DNA of 64,000 bases from Neurospora tetrasperma FGSC 2508 (taxonomy: Eukaryota > Ascomycota > Sordariomycetes > Sordariales > Sordariaceae). This document shows positions 11,811 through 24,002 of this stretch, piece after piece. A program made the translations under genes and the position numbers. Every line of letters starts with the position of its first letter. Within the stretch, counting starts at the first letter, position 1. The stretch covers positions 2,552,744 to 2,616,743 of the forward strand of contig NW_009799104.1 of NCBI RefSeq assembly GCF_000213175.1, given 5' to 3'. Below the pieces are notes generated by a model. The model ran no database searches and had not been told where the DNA came from. It was given only the letters and a program-made list of their open reading frames with translations.

Positions 11811-13253
11811 TTAGCTCCAAAGTGCATCAGGGTCAACAAGCTTCTGCGCCTCTCGAGGCGTTCTCCTCGGCGTGTCGGCCGGCATAGATCCTGAAAGGGG
11901 CGGGCTTCCCGCTTCGCTGGGCACGTAGGGTACAACCTGTACCGGGGTAATCTCGTAGGGAGCCCGCTGATACACGCGCTTGTCTTGCGGCGATGCCAAC
12001 GGCGGCGGGGGTATTTGCGAATATATGGAATGGTATGACCGCGGAGATGGTTGCGCAATCATGGGAGATGCTGGAAATGGGTGTGAGATGGCTCTCTTTC
12101 TGTGCTGGCTTGTCGATGGCCGCCAGTTGCGTAGCGGCAGATCTGACTCATCGCTTGCAAGCGTGAACGGGGCAGTCTCAGCCCAAGATGATCCAAAGGC
12201 CCTCCCAACCGGTGCCACGGAGAGAATAACGGCGGCGACAAGTACGAGGGTATCATCAAGTACCAGCGAGACGATTTGGGATTGCACGAGGCCGCTGGCG
12301 AGCCCTCCAGTAAAAGCAGCCAATCGTATAGCTGCTCTTACTAGTAGAAGCACTGAGGCTGCTTGTACGCCTGTTATGGTTGTTAATTAGGCTCTGTTTC
12401 TGTAACACAAGGGGAAGGCCCGCAACTTACAAAGAAGAAATTTTCTGAAGTAGGAAGACAAGTAGACCATAGAAAACGTGGGGTCGAAGATAAACCGGCG
12501 ATGGGATAATTTAAGCCGGAAGTACCAGTAGCCACCCAAGAAGAGGGCAAGACTTGTCAACTGTAAGGCCAATCCTGTCAACAGGATGTTCAATCCCTGA
12601 TGTCTCTGCAGTTGCCGGGTTAGCGAGCCGCTGTTCAGGTGCCACCGCCAGGGTTTCAGAGTATCAACACGTACCTCAAGCTCGGTATCGCTCGTAGCCG
12701 ATAGAGCAATCCCGATGGACTGGAAGGCCAAGGTGAAGATGTCGAGCGCCACAAATACAATATTACAGTAGATTGGCTCATGGATAAGACTGAACTGCTC
12801 GCCATAGATGACCATGACATGTGGGAGAACCAGGTAGACGGCGGCGCTGATGAATGTCGGTCCCCACAATGTCCCTATCATATATAGGAGGAAACGGCCT
12901 TCGCTGGCAGGGTTCGACCGCAGCAGTATTTTCCCAGCATGACCCACAACCTCGAGAAGTAGGCCAAGCGTGGCCAATACGGCATAAAGGGGCGTTTTGT
13001 AGCGGACCCCGGTGAATATGTTGATAGGGATCAGGGCGGCGAACGCAGCAAGCATAAAAGCATTACTGGCAGGGGATGTCTGGTATGACAAGAAGCCACT
13101 GGGGATGGGACATGATGTGTCGGAACTGCAGTCTCGGGCGGTCAACATATTGTCAGATTTGGAGCCGCCTGTGTGCTCATCGATGTTGACAGAGTTGAAT
13201 GCCGGGTCGACATACGGGATGGACGACATGCGACTAGGAAGCGACATAAACAT
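11811..13253 (-). CDS. RTA1-like lipid-translocating exporter family membrane protein (3 exons)
   Basis: Seven-helix fungal membrane protein of the RTA1/RTM1 family (yeast members: Rsb1 sphingoid-base translocase, Rta1 and Rtm1 resistance proteins). Family signatures are visible: FLSYQTSPASNAF near the start, EVVGHAGKIL, GTLWGPTFISAAVYLVL, QGLNILLTGLALQ, AAIRLAAFTGG and VLDDTLVLVAAVILSV. A polar Ser/Pro-rich tail follows. Exons are 13253-12675, 12605-12431 and 12370-11811. The 69-nt intron at 12674-12606 (donor GTACGT, branch GCTAAC, acceptor CTGCAG) is a multiple of three without a stop. Its removal joins TDTELE to RHQGLN as the family expects. The spliced product is about 437 aa, or 460 if that intron is kept. 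The substrate cannot be inferred. Confidence 0.87.
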
Positions 13254-15117
13254 AGCCGTCGGGCGGTGGCGCGCCCATCGCAGAGATATATCCTCAACCC
13301 AGTACCCATTCCACGGGCCAATTCGTCAGGATGCCTTTCCAGCCTCGTCTCAACACTGACCCGACAAACTGGAACCCCATAGTACCGGGCGCTTAAGGTC
13401 CATGTTCGAGAGGAGAACCAAAAGGTGAAGATGGCAGAATGCCGATCAGCCAGGAGCGCACCTGCTGCCGACACAGTACGAACAAGACGCCACCTGTATA
13501 GTAACTAGTGAATGAGTGCCGGGCCGTTGTTTGTTTCAATCATGTTTGCCAGCACCTTAGTACTGCCATGGTCAATAACTCTTGATGTTGTGTTCTCCAA
13601 TCGCAGAAACGCTGGCTCTTTCTGTAAACTGACTCGTATGTGTCTCATCCTCGTCCGTCAGTAGCACGGAGCATCATGACACGCGAAAGAATCTTGGTTA
13701 AAAATGAAGTCTCGGTCGGCCATTGCATGCGAAATCAACGCTCCGACGTAGACACACTGAGTGACATGGTCAAGAGCCAACAGCGAACACTGCAGTGAAG
13801 TGGGGTTTGGGGGCCCAAGGGGCATTGGAGATGGGTCTGTCTGACCGTCTGGTCGCGCTTGTCTTGATGCCATTCGCAACCACTGCCGTGAAGGCGTTGG
13901 ATCGGCTACAGCGTTGTATCGGCGTATGCCGATTCCACGCATGGTGCACAGTCAAGACATCTCTCTGCCTCGCCGAGCCCTCCAAGCCCATGTCTTTTCC
14001 TGCACGAGACGCGGGATGTGAATGCTTGGTTGCATGAAGGCCGGTGAACGTTGGCTGGTGTTGGTCGGCAAAGGGTTACAGTCTTTGTGACGGCGTCTCA
14101 ACTGGCCAACGGGGGGGCTTGTTGCTGCCCTGGTGCTAACGCGGCAGACTACCAATGACGATCAATACTGTCGACACTGGAACGCTCACATGCCATTGAT
14201 CTGTTTAACCGAGCCAAACGCCCTTAAGCGCGGTCCAACCGTGCCCATCTAGGAGAGGTGCAAGTGGAGGTTGGAATGGAGACCCCGCCGGGGAAGTCGG
14301 ATGTTGTGTTGCAGGACAAGAGAAGGAGGAAGAAGGAACCTCAAGGGCACGAACCAACTGTTCACCTCATGATTTTTGGTTCCTGATAGGAAGTCCGAGC
14401 CACTCAGGCAAGTGTCGTCTGATGCAAGTGGAGGCGACCTACCTATATTCCTACCTCTACCTAGGTAGGTAGGTACCTACTGACAGGCTGCCTGCAAGTC
14501 CTGTCATACCTAGTGTACACTTAATAGTGTAGTAGAGTGCCTGCCTGTACCTACTCTAGGTGACTTTGCCAGCGTCAGCGTCAAGCCACATCCCGTCATC
14601 GTGTTCCCCAGGTCGCTCGCCCCTTCCTGGCCTCGAACAATCGACGCCCCGTAATAATGAGTCTACCGTCCAATGACAGGGACCGTGGCTTGCAGACTAA
14701 CATTCCTTTTCCAGGGCACCAACACCAGGCTGGACATTTGCGCCCTTGTGCCTTCCTCCAGTTCGGTATTCCTGTAGCCAAGTATGGTAAGGTACACTGC
14801 ACACTAGAAGAGGTAGCCGTGTCGCTGTCATTTTATCATTAGTATCCCACTTGTGCCTTGGTTCAAGTTGTGCCCTGGATTTGGTCATCGACTTCTGTTC
14901 AGTTCCTTTTGTTGGTCTCTCACCGTGATTACGCCCTCGCTCAGCGCAAGACAACAAGATCTAGAATCAATATCGCGTTGAGCTCAGCGAATCTGTTTCG
15001 TTGCCACCCGGCGAACACCACCAGGCCTGATAGCCAAGCATCGATCAAGTTCTCTGCGACCGGCACATTGGACCGAAAGACAGCGCATTGCAGTGCGCAT
15101 TGCAGTGTTGAAGCAGC
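13254..15117. other. Divergent intergenic region
   Basis: About 1.9 kb between the RTA1-like gene (-) and the lipase gene (+). No gene is recognised. Around 14455-14485 there is a dense cluster of TAGGTA/TACCTA units including AGGTACCT at 14471, able to form a small palindrome. Both promoters must lie here. Confidence 0.5.
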
Positions 15118-16263
15118 ATGGAGGCAGGGAAGGCCGTCATCGTGGCAGTGGCGGTGCCCGCGCGAAGGATGCTCAATCTCAAGACTACACCAACAGCCAG
15201 GCGCTATTTTGGAGCGTCATCGAGTTGTCGCCGCCAAAGCCTGGATCCACGCAACAAGTTTGCGCCCAAGGAGTACCTGGGCAAGGAGATTGTAGACGAC
15301 TATGCCATTCTCAGAGACCAGTATGGTGAGTTCCGAGCTTCTCCGTCCAAACAAATAGAGCACACGTCACTGACTGTTCCAGAAACACCCGAAAACCCCA
15401 TTGTTCTGGCCCATGGCCTTCTTGGCTTTGCTGAACTAAAGCTTGCCGGCTCCTTTCTGCCTTCTATCCACTACTGGCACGGCATCAAAGACGCACTTAG
15501 CAGGAGGAAATGTGAGGTCATTACCACCACCGTCCCTCCAAGCAGCTCGGTCGAGCAGCGTGCGGCCGAGCTGGCCCGTGGCATTGAAGCCCGGGCCCAG
15601 GGAAAGAGCGTTAACATCATAGCACACAGCATGGGCGGTTTGGATGCTCGATATATGATCTCGCAGCTTAAACCCGCCGGTGTAAGGGTCAAATCGCTCG
15701 TCACCGTCGCGACCCCCCACCATGGCAGCACCTTCGCCGACTATTTGATGGATGAAATTGGGCCTGAACGCTTGCCCAGTCTTTACAACATATGGGAGCG
15801 CATCACCGGCTTCGAGACGGGCGCTTTCAACCAGCTGACCAAAAGGTACATGACTGAAGATTTTAACCCCAAGACACCCGATGACCCCGAGGTCCGTTAC
15901 TTCTCGTACGGAGCCATGGTCCATGAGAAACCACCACTCCTCAGCCCTTTCCGCCTTTCCCACGGAATTATTCACGGCATTGAGGGGCCCAATGATGGTC
16001 TCGTCAGTGTACAGAGCAGCCAGTGGGGCACGTACAAAGGAACGCTCTCTGGCGTGAACCATCTTGATCTTATCAACTGGAGCAATAGATTCCGCTTCAC
16101 CTTGCAAAGGTGGATGGGCAGGCCGCCCACGTAAGTTTTCAAGCCGCTCAGCTCGACTTTCCTTCCCTTATTCTGGGGCCTTTCTGACTCCGTTGACCCC
16201 AGTTTTAATGCAATCGCCTTTTATCTCGACATTGCCGATATGCTTGCGAAGGAAGGATTGTGA
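15118..16263 (+). CDS. Triacylglycerol lipase, Tgl2-like alpha/beta hydrolase (3 exons)
   Basis: Predicted lipase acting on acylglycerol ester bonds; the closest known fungal type is mitochondrial Tgl2. Exons are 15118-15325, 15383-16130 and 16203-16263, in phase, giving about 338 aa. The oxyanion strand VLAHGLLGF is followed by the nucleophile elbow AHSMGG with S152. The acid is probably D274 in GPNDGL and the histidine H296 in GVNHLDL. The last exon encodes FNAIAFYLDIADMLAKEGL, an expected C-terminal helix. If the last intron is not spliced, the TAA inside its GTAAGT donor ends translation early. The first intron (57 nt) is a stop-free multiple of three in its reading frame. The N-terminus is basic with few acids, consistent with mitochondrial import, but this is inference. 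Confidence 0.88.
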
Positions 16264-19200
16264 CCCTTGTAAAATTCCCTGCCCGTTATTCTGTAGACCG
16301 ATACTGCTCAGGCTGTTCTCAAGTCAAAACATCACCGCAAGTCGGTATCAGAACGGCCACGGCGTCTTCCATCAAAAGCGTATAGGTATCATTCACCACC
16401 CTTTCCGCCCTCCTTCTACATCGCACTGCCTTCCAAATCCCGGGATACAATGCATCGAAGGACCGCGTTGACACTAAGCAGCATGTTGCAGATGAATCAA
16501 GATATATAACAAAGGTGTTTGTCCGTAACACCAAAAGCAGGTGGGCGCCAACAACGCTTCAAGCTTGCGCGTGACACGGCGACACTCCGGCATAGCTGTG
16601 CTCTCAAAGGATGGGCTCTTCTTCGAAGAGATACGGGCTCACGAGAACGGCTGCCCTGCGGTTCCCTGATCTGCCCAATAACCTGACTCAGAAGCCATGC
16701 ATTGGCTTTCAGAATTTGTGTGACCGACAGCCGATATGTCAACGTCTAACCGAAGTTTAGGGGTGTCTTATGACGATACTGTTCGACTCGTTGCTGATCC
16801 CAGGAAGGGTCATGCGACTGACGAATATTGTATAATCAAACTCCTCGCTTAGTCGGACCATGGAGATAGTCGAGTATTGTGGGGGGTTGGATTGTTCCAG
16901 ACCTACAAGTACATCTTGGTCACGATCACGGTCACAAATCATGCGACCTTCCAGAGAAGTCGGTTTGCGTAGATCTATTACGACAATGAGACATAGGACG
17001 ACGGACTCCCACTTCATTCCAATACTGCATACACATTTGCTGAGAGCCAACCAAGCACTGGTTCCCAACAGTGAGTGTACAAGGCAATGGAACGTCACAC
17101 AGCCTTAAACAAGGCGTATATGATGGAGTTCTGTCGCAGAACGGCCAGCAATCTTGTCGAGGATCCCAAAACTTCCCAGCCACTCCTGGCTGAATGAGCG
17201 TATCATTTTGGGGGCTCAAATCCTGCCGCGCAGCATGCGCTTCTCCAAAATGCATCTGACGCACAATAGCCTTCGCTGCCTTAATTCCCAACTGACCGGT
17301 TTCTTTCGGTCTCATGATCTGAATCTCATACACACCGCACCAGCATATCATGACCAACGACGGTACTCAATAGCTTTGCAACAAGAAGAAGACAGGACGA
17401 AACACGAAGCTTGAGACGCAAGCAAGCACCCTCTTGCGGTCGATAGGAACAGCCACATATCCTCGCATGAATCACCTGTCAGACCCGAAAGGAGTGATGG
17501 ACTGGTACAACGGCCAGGACGCGGACACTCTAGACACACCTACCACTTGGGTGTCATTGCAGTACGCATGACGCACCGTCTGCCCGCCTCAGTGAGGCTC
17601 TCGCAAGCCTTCGTGCCTATCATCGTACCGGCATATCGATCCTGGTTTGTGGCTAGTCACCTCAACCGACTAGTTGAGGAACAAAAGTGGAAGCTTTCCA
17701 TCAACCGTGCAACGTCCAAACCCCGCGGCATCATGTATGAGATTCTCGAACGTTACGAATCAACAACCACATATTGAAGTTGTGAGACTAACATCTGCAG
17801 TGGGGGGTTTTGAAGATGGGTACCGCCCTACCAAGCGCTATTGCCTCGGAATATGCTTGGTTGGAGGCTCGTACCCTCGAACGTGCCGGGTTAGTTGGAT
17901 GTCTGCACACGCGTTCAGAGGGCGCATTCGATTTTGTGTACACTCCTTACTAATTTGTTAGCGATCTACAAAGAATTTAATTTTCAACGATTGATTTGAG
18001 CCACGGCTACATTCTATTCCCTCGTGGGTGACCTTGAGAGACCTTGATCCTCGTAGTTTTCTATCCGCTCACTCGATCATCAACTGGTGGCCCAGGCTTA
18101 CATACGTTAGTCCAGCTTCCATCAAAGATCCTACCTCTCATGCAGAGCAGGTTCTCAAGTTCACTTTCCTTCTTCAGACAACGACAACCGCAATAGCTGC
18201 GGACATATGATTTTCGGGTGTTCACATCCATTTTCCATGTGCTTCTTGTGCCTCCTCATCAATCGTTTCGTAGGAGGTAACGATTTCGGGATCCTGCTGT
18301 GATACTGCTGTTGTCAACGCTTGGTCTCTTGGGTTCACGAACTCATTGCCCACATTGTGGATTCAGCAGTCCCCACGAGACATATTATTCTTCCCAGGGT
18401 CGAACGACATTCCAACCTCCTCTTCGACGAATATCCTCGATTTGCTATGGACAGCGCATGCTCATGGGTCATTCCTAGACAACCGATTGGTCTTTTGTGT
18501 CTTCTCCTGGTATCCCGTCGTGATGCGGAGGTACATAGGCCAACGTTGAGGCCCGTCTTAGGTCAGGCTGCATGTAGACTTATAAGACAAGGCGACACTT
18601 GCTGGTGCATTTGTCCAGGAGGAAGTCAGGAGGGAGTGGGTCTGAGAGCTGAGACTACTCCACATATGCCGTTTGATTTCGCACACAGTCGGATTATCCG
18701 GGTCGATCTTCCGGTGTTTCTCGGAGCCTTATAGGTGAGAGGTTGTGGATATGTCTTGTTCGCCAAGATGCTACTGTAGATCTCCCGCAGTCACGACATG
18801 CGCATCGACATCATGCAGGAGGGTACAATGCTCGTGCCGACCTCGATGGTCAAGCTTGCCCGGTTGGGGAGAAATACTATACTAACAACCTTGATCAACA
18901 GACGTTCAGGTCTGGCCTTCATCCATGTCTTGAGTCAAGCCTTCTCGATGGCCGTCAAACCATAGCAACGCTATGCTCACCTGTCCCCGTCATATTCTGG
19001 TTCAGGCAACCTACCAGTTGGAGAACCAGGCATCGACGATGATTTCTGTTTGTCACGATATGGACCGGCAGCTCCTTATGACTAATAAAAATCTGGTCCC
19101 GTTACCTCCCAAGCTCGTGTCGACTGATTTCATCTTTTAAGTCTTTCTTTCCATATAACATCTGGGTTGTGTCCGTCCACCCTCACAGACCCCTAACTTG

Positions 19201-19362
19201 CAGCTCTCCCACATTTGTCAACCCAGGACAGCCCCTTCTGCCTGCATTAGTATTTCCGAAACGCACATCAGTAGCTCCGCAAGCATCGGGCAACTCCTTA
19301 AGTTTATCGTCTCTTTGGTCCGCCATTCGCCTTTCCGAGACCCCCTCATGGTCCTCCTCGCA
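16264..19362. other. Gene-poor region upstream of glutaminase
   Basis: About 3.1 kb. Small frames occur on both strands (for example 16932-17357 minus and 18321-18734 plus), but none shows a domain, splice logic or a plausible composition. The final few hundred bases are the likely glutaminase promoter. Nothing else was recognised. Confidence 0.45.
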
Positions 19363-21859
19363 ATGTGGTATCCGAAGATTGCGGCCATCGTGGCTGCAAT
19401 GTGTTGCGGAATGGCTACTGTGCATGCCTCAACTTATAAACCTGCGAGGCCCCCGGCGGTACCGATGGCAGTGCGGACACCATATCTGAACTCGTGGCTA
19501 CAATGTGAGCCTGAGTGCTTGCTTCCGGATAATTGGCCACGACACTGGACGTAAGTGTCAGTCGTCCGCACACTTGGCGTTGCTATCACCCACTAATTAA
19601 ATCTTGCATTCGTGTAGTACACAGACTTTGGGGTGGCAGGGCCTGGTCGCAGTCGATGGCAAGGTGTTCAACTGGATGGGAAAGGCCTTTCAGAATCCGG
19701 TCGTCAAGCAAGTGTCCTTGGAGTATACGTCAACAAAGAGCATATTCGTCTTTGACGTGGACGGCAAAGTCAACCTTACTGTCACCTTTTTATCTCCGGT
19801 GTTTGCAGATGATCTTTCCAGGCAATCGCAGCAGTTTTCGTACATATCTGCAAAGGCCAAATCTGCCGACGGAGAGACTCATGATGTCCGGCTATATATG
19901 GATGTTTCTGGAGGTTAGTACTCATTTCAAATTACACCATTTCCGTGCTGCTGATGTGGTTGCCTGTCGAGCTAATGATGATCCAAAGAATGGGCAAGCG
20001 GCGATCTTTCCCAGAAGATCACTTGGGCTCATGACAAAACCAACAAGCTGGATTACCATACATTCGAACGGACCGAGCAAGTCGAGTACGGCGAGAATGG
20101 CGAGATCGCAGCTTGGGGAAGATGGTACTTTACTACTGGTTCCGACAGTGGCGTAAGTACAATCATTCAGTCAAGCTGGAAAATCCGAGTGAAGTAGATT
20201 ATACGGTTAACTAACAGTCTGCTGCAGCTAAGTTGGCAAATAGGCTCAGACCAACTCGTACGAAGTCAGTTTGCAAGCAACCAAACTCTGACCAATACCG
20301 TAGATGACACTTTCAGAGCTGTTCAGGAAAACTGGTGAGTTCCCCGCCACAAGATTCAGTTTCTGTGTTACGAACCACACCTGACCATCCTAGGCCGGTA
20401 TTTGGATTCTCCCACGACCTTGGCAACGTTGGGAGCAGTGATATAGAACGGCTTTTCACGTTGGGCTTGATTCAAGACAATGTCATCCACTTCGCAGGCA
20501 TCAACAAAACCCTCGATGCCGTCCCTGGACTGTGGCAGTCTTACTTCAATCACGATGACCAACGGGCCATTGACGCCTTTTACGACGATTACCAGTATGC
20601 AACTAGTCACAGCAGTGAACTAGATAACAGGATTCAGCAGGACTCGGTCAAAGTCGGCGGCCAAAATTACGCGACTATCACGACGCTTTCAGTTCGCCAA
20701 AGCTTTGGGGCACTTCAGTTCGGCGGTACGCCCTCAAAGCCCTACATCTTCTTGAAAGAAATCAGCTCCAACAGCGACATCCAAACGGTTGATGTCATAT
20801 TTCCGGCATACCCTATTTTGCTTTACCTGAATGCAACACTCGCAAGGTACCTGCTTGATCCCTTGTTCGAGAACCAGCAGAGCGGAGCGTACCCGAACAA
20901 ATGGGCCGAGCACGACCTGGGAACTTTTCCTGTTGCGAAAGGTTATCCCTCTGGCAATGACGAGCCAATGCCGCTGGAGGAGTGCGGAAACATGGTCATC
21001 ATGACGCTGGCCTACGCCGAGCGCACGGGCGACAGCAGCTATCTCGAGAAACACTACCCGATACTCTCGCGATGGGCAGAGTTCCTGGTCGAGGACTCGT
21101 TAATCCCGTCTAACCAGCTCAGCACGGACGATTTTGCCGGTACCTTGGCGTATGTTCACGTCCTGTTCAACTTTTATACTGAATATGACTGACAAATATT
21201 GTGTCTAGAAATCAAACAAACTTGGCCATTAAAGGCATCATAGGCCTCAAGGCCATGAGTAGAATTGCCAATTTAACTTCCAGCAGCGATAACTGGGGTG
21301 CGATCGCAGATGAGTACCTGGAGCAATGGAAGGTTCTAGCCATCAACAATGAGACCGACCTCCCGCACACGACTTTGAGCTATGGTGACAAGAACAGCTA
21401 TGGTGAGGACATTTCCCTCCTTTCGCTTTGTTTACTTGCTTCCTGATGTGTCGCATGTAAACTCTTTTAGCACGATGCAGTATCTAACAGAGAACAACAG
21501 GTCTTCTCTACAACATATACGCAGATAAGCTCTTGGACCTCAACTTTGTCGACCAGTCGATTTTCGACATGCAGTCTAGATTCTACCAAAGCATTGCGAT
21601 GAAATACGCCGTCCCGCTCGATACACGCCACACCTGGACCAAGTCAGACTGGATGATGTTTGCGGCGGCAGTTGCCAGCCCAGACACCAAGGCACTGCTA
21701 ATTAACAAGCTCGCAGATTGGATCGGCAACACGACAACGAATCGAGCCATGACAGATCTGTATGATGCGGAGACAGGTGGGTATCCGCAGGACGGACCGA
21801 CGTTTGTGGCCAGGCCTGTCGTAGGCGGGACATTTGCGTTGTTGGCACTGCCTTCCTGA
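19363..21859 (+). CDS. gtaA: Secreted glutaminase GtaA family (7 exons)
   Basis: Extracellular glutaminase of the Aspergillus GtaA type, hydrolysing L-glutamine to glutamate and ammonia. Exons are 19363-19550, 19618-19913, 19989-20152, 20228-20334, 20394-21149, 21209-21402 and 21501-21859. All phases agree, giving about 687 aa, close to the family length. A signal peptide (MWYPKIAAIVAAMCCGMATVHA) leads into the conserved N-terminus RPPAVPMAVRTPYLNSWLQ. Family landmarks include LGWQGLVAVDGK, FGFSHDLG, YNIYADKLLDL, RHTWTKSDWMMF and ATNVGPS-region counterparts near the end (PTFVARPVVGGTFALL). Many N-x-S/T sites fit secretion. An in-frame ATG 15 bases upstream (19348) is an alternative start. Fungal glutaminases are usually nitrogen-regulated, but I did not identify specific sites. 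Confidence 0.92.
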
Positions 21860-22243
21860 AGGGCTGAGTTGAGAGTAGGTATGAAAGGAGCTCCGTTCTT
21901 GATGCGTAATATCAAGATGCGCTTGATCATGGACAGGATGACAAGAACTGCTGGCTTGACTCACTATACTGGGGCGTATCTGGTAGAGTCAAGACACACG
22001 AGGAAGGGAATTGGACATATGAGATATGTGCCTTGATCTCCTGGAAGGTTAGATGTTTGTTTGTACATGCTTGAAGACAACAACTCTTTGATTGGCTGTC
22101 CCAAACTGCCGCTTCACATCAAACTACTGTACTGGCGGACATACATAAGCTGGATGAAACAAAGCACCTGTCATAGGGAACAGCTAACAGACCTGGTGAC
22201 CCGTGAAAACTACAGACCACTGCAGGTACCCTCGTGGCATTAC

Positions 22244-22478
22244 GTACCGTAGAAACACGTTTAGTTGGCAAAAAGCCATCCCTCTTTGAGCGCCCGACAG
22301 TAAGTATGGGAAGCAGCACACGTCTGTACATATGTCGGCTCAGTTCGTGAAAACCTCTACAACACTGTCCACCATTAGCTTGCTTGCGTTTTCGAGCACA
22401 GGCTCGCCAGCACCTTGGCTGATATCCAGGTTTCTCAGGCATTAGCTTTTTGCCAACTAACCAACGTTTCTACGGTAC
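22244..22478. mobile_element. Inverted-repeat element A (MITE-like)
   Basis: An arm of about 33 bases at 22244-22276 returns as an imperfect reverse complement at 22445-22478. Both ends share the outer GTACCGTAGAAAC and the inner TTAGTTGGCAAAAAGC, with a small indel between. The interior of about 170 bases has no coding potential. Confidence 0.65.
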
Positions 22479-22482
22479 CTGG

Positions 22483-22662
22483 TACCGTATAATCTCGCGA
22501 AATTGACTTTCGGGTAAACACTTTTCATGTAGGTATAAGTAGGGTTAGAGGTGTCGGTCCACTATGTGCATGCTTCTTCACTGCTTCTTCCCACCTTTAA
22601 CCCTGCTTTTGCCTACATGAAAAGTGTCTACCCGAAAGTCAATTTCGCGAGTTTATACGGTA
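22483..22662. mobile_element. Inverted-repeat element B (foldback)
   Basis: Arms of 71 bases (22483-22553 and 22592-22662) flank a 38-base loop. Arms match over nearly their whole length, including the shared core CTCGCGAAATTGACTTTCGG. Several mismatches between them are A/G or C/T transitions, as expected after RIP or deamination. It abuts element A and is non-coding. Confidence 0.7.
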
Positions 22663-23002
22663 GGTTCATTAGGCCTTTGGGCCATCCTAGCTCGACTGGG
22701 TGTCTGACATTCTCTGTAGTCGGTTCCCTCTTCTCGAACAGCAACATGGCGGAAGGTAACCATGTCCTATGGAGATCGGCTTGGTCTTTATTCCGCACAA
22801 GCGAGATGGAATTTTGAGAAGCGGGGATTTTGTGCAATGATGCGGTTACCCGTCGTAGGTTTCATGAACTAGCTATGGCTAGGTATCCTTTATGCTGAGA
22901 GTAGAAATGATGAGAAAAGAGCGACGGTTTCGACTTGTTCGGGCAGGAGCGTACTAGGAGGGCACTCCAAGACCGGAAAAGGAAAGGCAAAGTCACTTGG
23001 AT

Positions 23003-23367
23003 CGAAGCAGCTAAAGTCTTGGTGTACCCAGATAAAGTCACGGTATCTAAGCCTAAAGGGGATGTCCCGACATGCGCGTACAGATGGTACATTTTTTAGT
23101 TAATGACTGGAGAGAATTGAATTTACAATGTTAGGTTTGAGCCGCCAATATAAATCGACTTACGGTACGACGAAGACTATGTTGGGTTGTACTAAAAGTA
23201 GATACTTTAATTTCGTACCAGCGTAAGCGATGTGGTATGTTCTAGGCCAAATCGCCGAACTTTCATAGAGGTCTGGTCAGTGTATATAACGGCGGGATGA
23301 AGGGACATCCCCTTTAGGTTCAGATACCGTGACTCTATCTGAACACACCGTGACTTTAGCTGCCTCG
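23003..23367. mobile_element. Inverted-repeat element C (degenerate)
   Basis: Imperfect 66-base arms at 23003-23068 and 23302-23367 share GCAGCTAAAGTC, AGTCACGGTATCT and CCTAAAGGGGATGTCCC. The spacer of about 233 bases is AT-richer than its flanks. It resembles an old non-autonomous DNA transposon; no transposase is present. Confidence 0.65.
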
Positions 23368-24002
23368 ACTTGGATCTCCAACAGCACCCTTTCAGTTAGC
23401 GCAGCGCCTAGACCATCTGGTATCGAAACCGACAATTGTGCACGAGCTTCCGGCTGAGCCTATGTGGTTAGGTAATAAGAGTGGCTACCTCTAGGTACCT
23501 CTGCCCTCGGGACAGGGCGGGACAGGACGTAAGAAGAGAGACGGGCACCGTCACCGCCTCATTAAGGTACTTGCAGTCCCGGCAGGCATTGCTGCACGTC
23601 GACTTGCCGCACTGCGTAGCTTCAAGTGTCCCACCTGTCTGTCCCACCTCCAAGAGTTGGTGGTCACGCCTCCGTCTTGACCCCATCTTCCCGTCTGCGT
23701 CGCCCCTCCTTCACCTATCCTTCCAAGTGCAAGTGAGAACACCAGATGACAACGCGGACTCCCTAGCAAGCACACCCATACCGTATCTTTGTCGTGCATC
23801 CACACGCTTCCATCGACGTCCTGCATCATTCCAGTCGCCCCGTCTTCGACGTTCTGCGGCCATCACAAGCGAACGACAGCCAGCAGAACCCAGCGAGACT
23901 GAAAGGGCCCATAGCACCGGGTGATCGATCCATTGTGATAACGGCCTCGAGAAGAACCAGCGATTGAGCGCATAGCAAAGAGCCCGACTTTGAACTGCAG
24001 CC

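Larger units (their letters stand above)
21860..24002. other. Intergenic region with three inverted-repeat elements
   Basis: No protein gene is recognised between glutaminase and endosulfine. The interval 22.2-23.4 kb holds three different imperfect inverted repeats (listed separately). AGGTACCT occurs at 23493, and the last 400 bases are the probable endosulfine promoter and 5' UTR. Confidence 0.6.

Noticed and set aside
19604-22252. Biosynthetic or nutrient-use gene cluster around the glutaminase
   Set aside because: Neighbouring genes are unrelated housekeeping functions on mixed strands with wide spacing.
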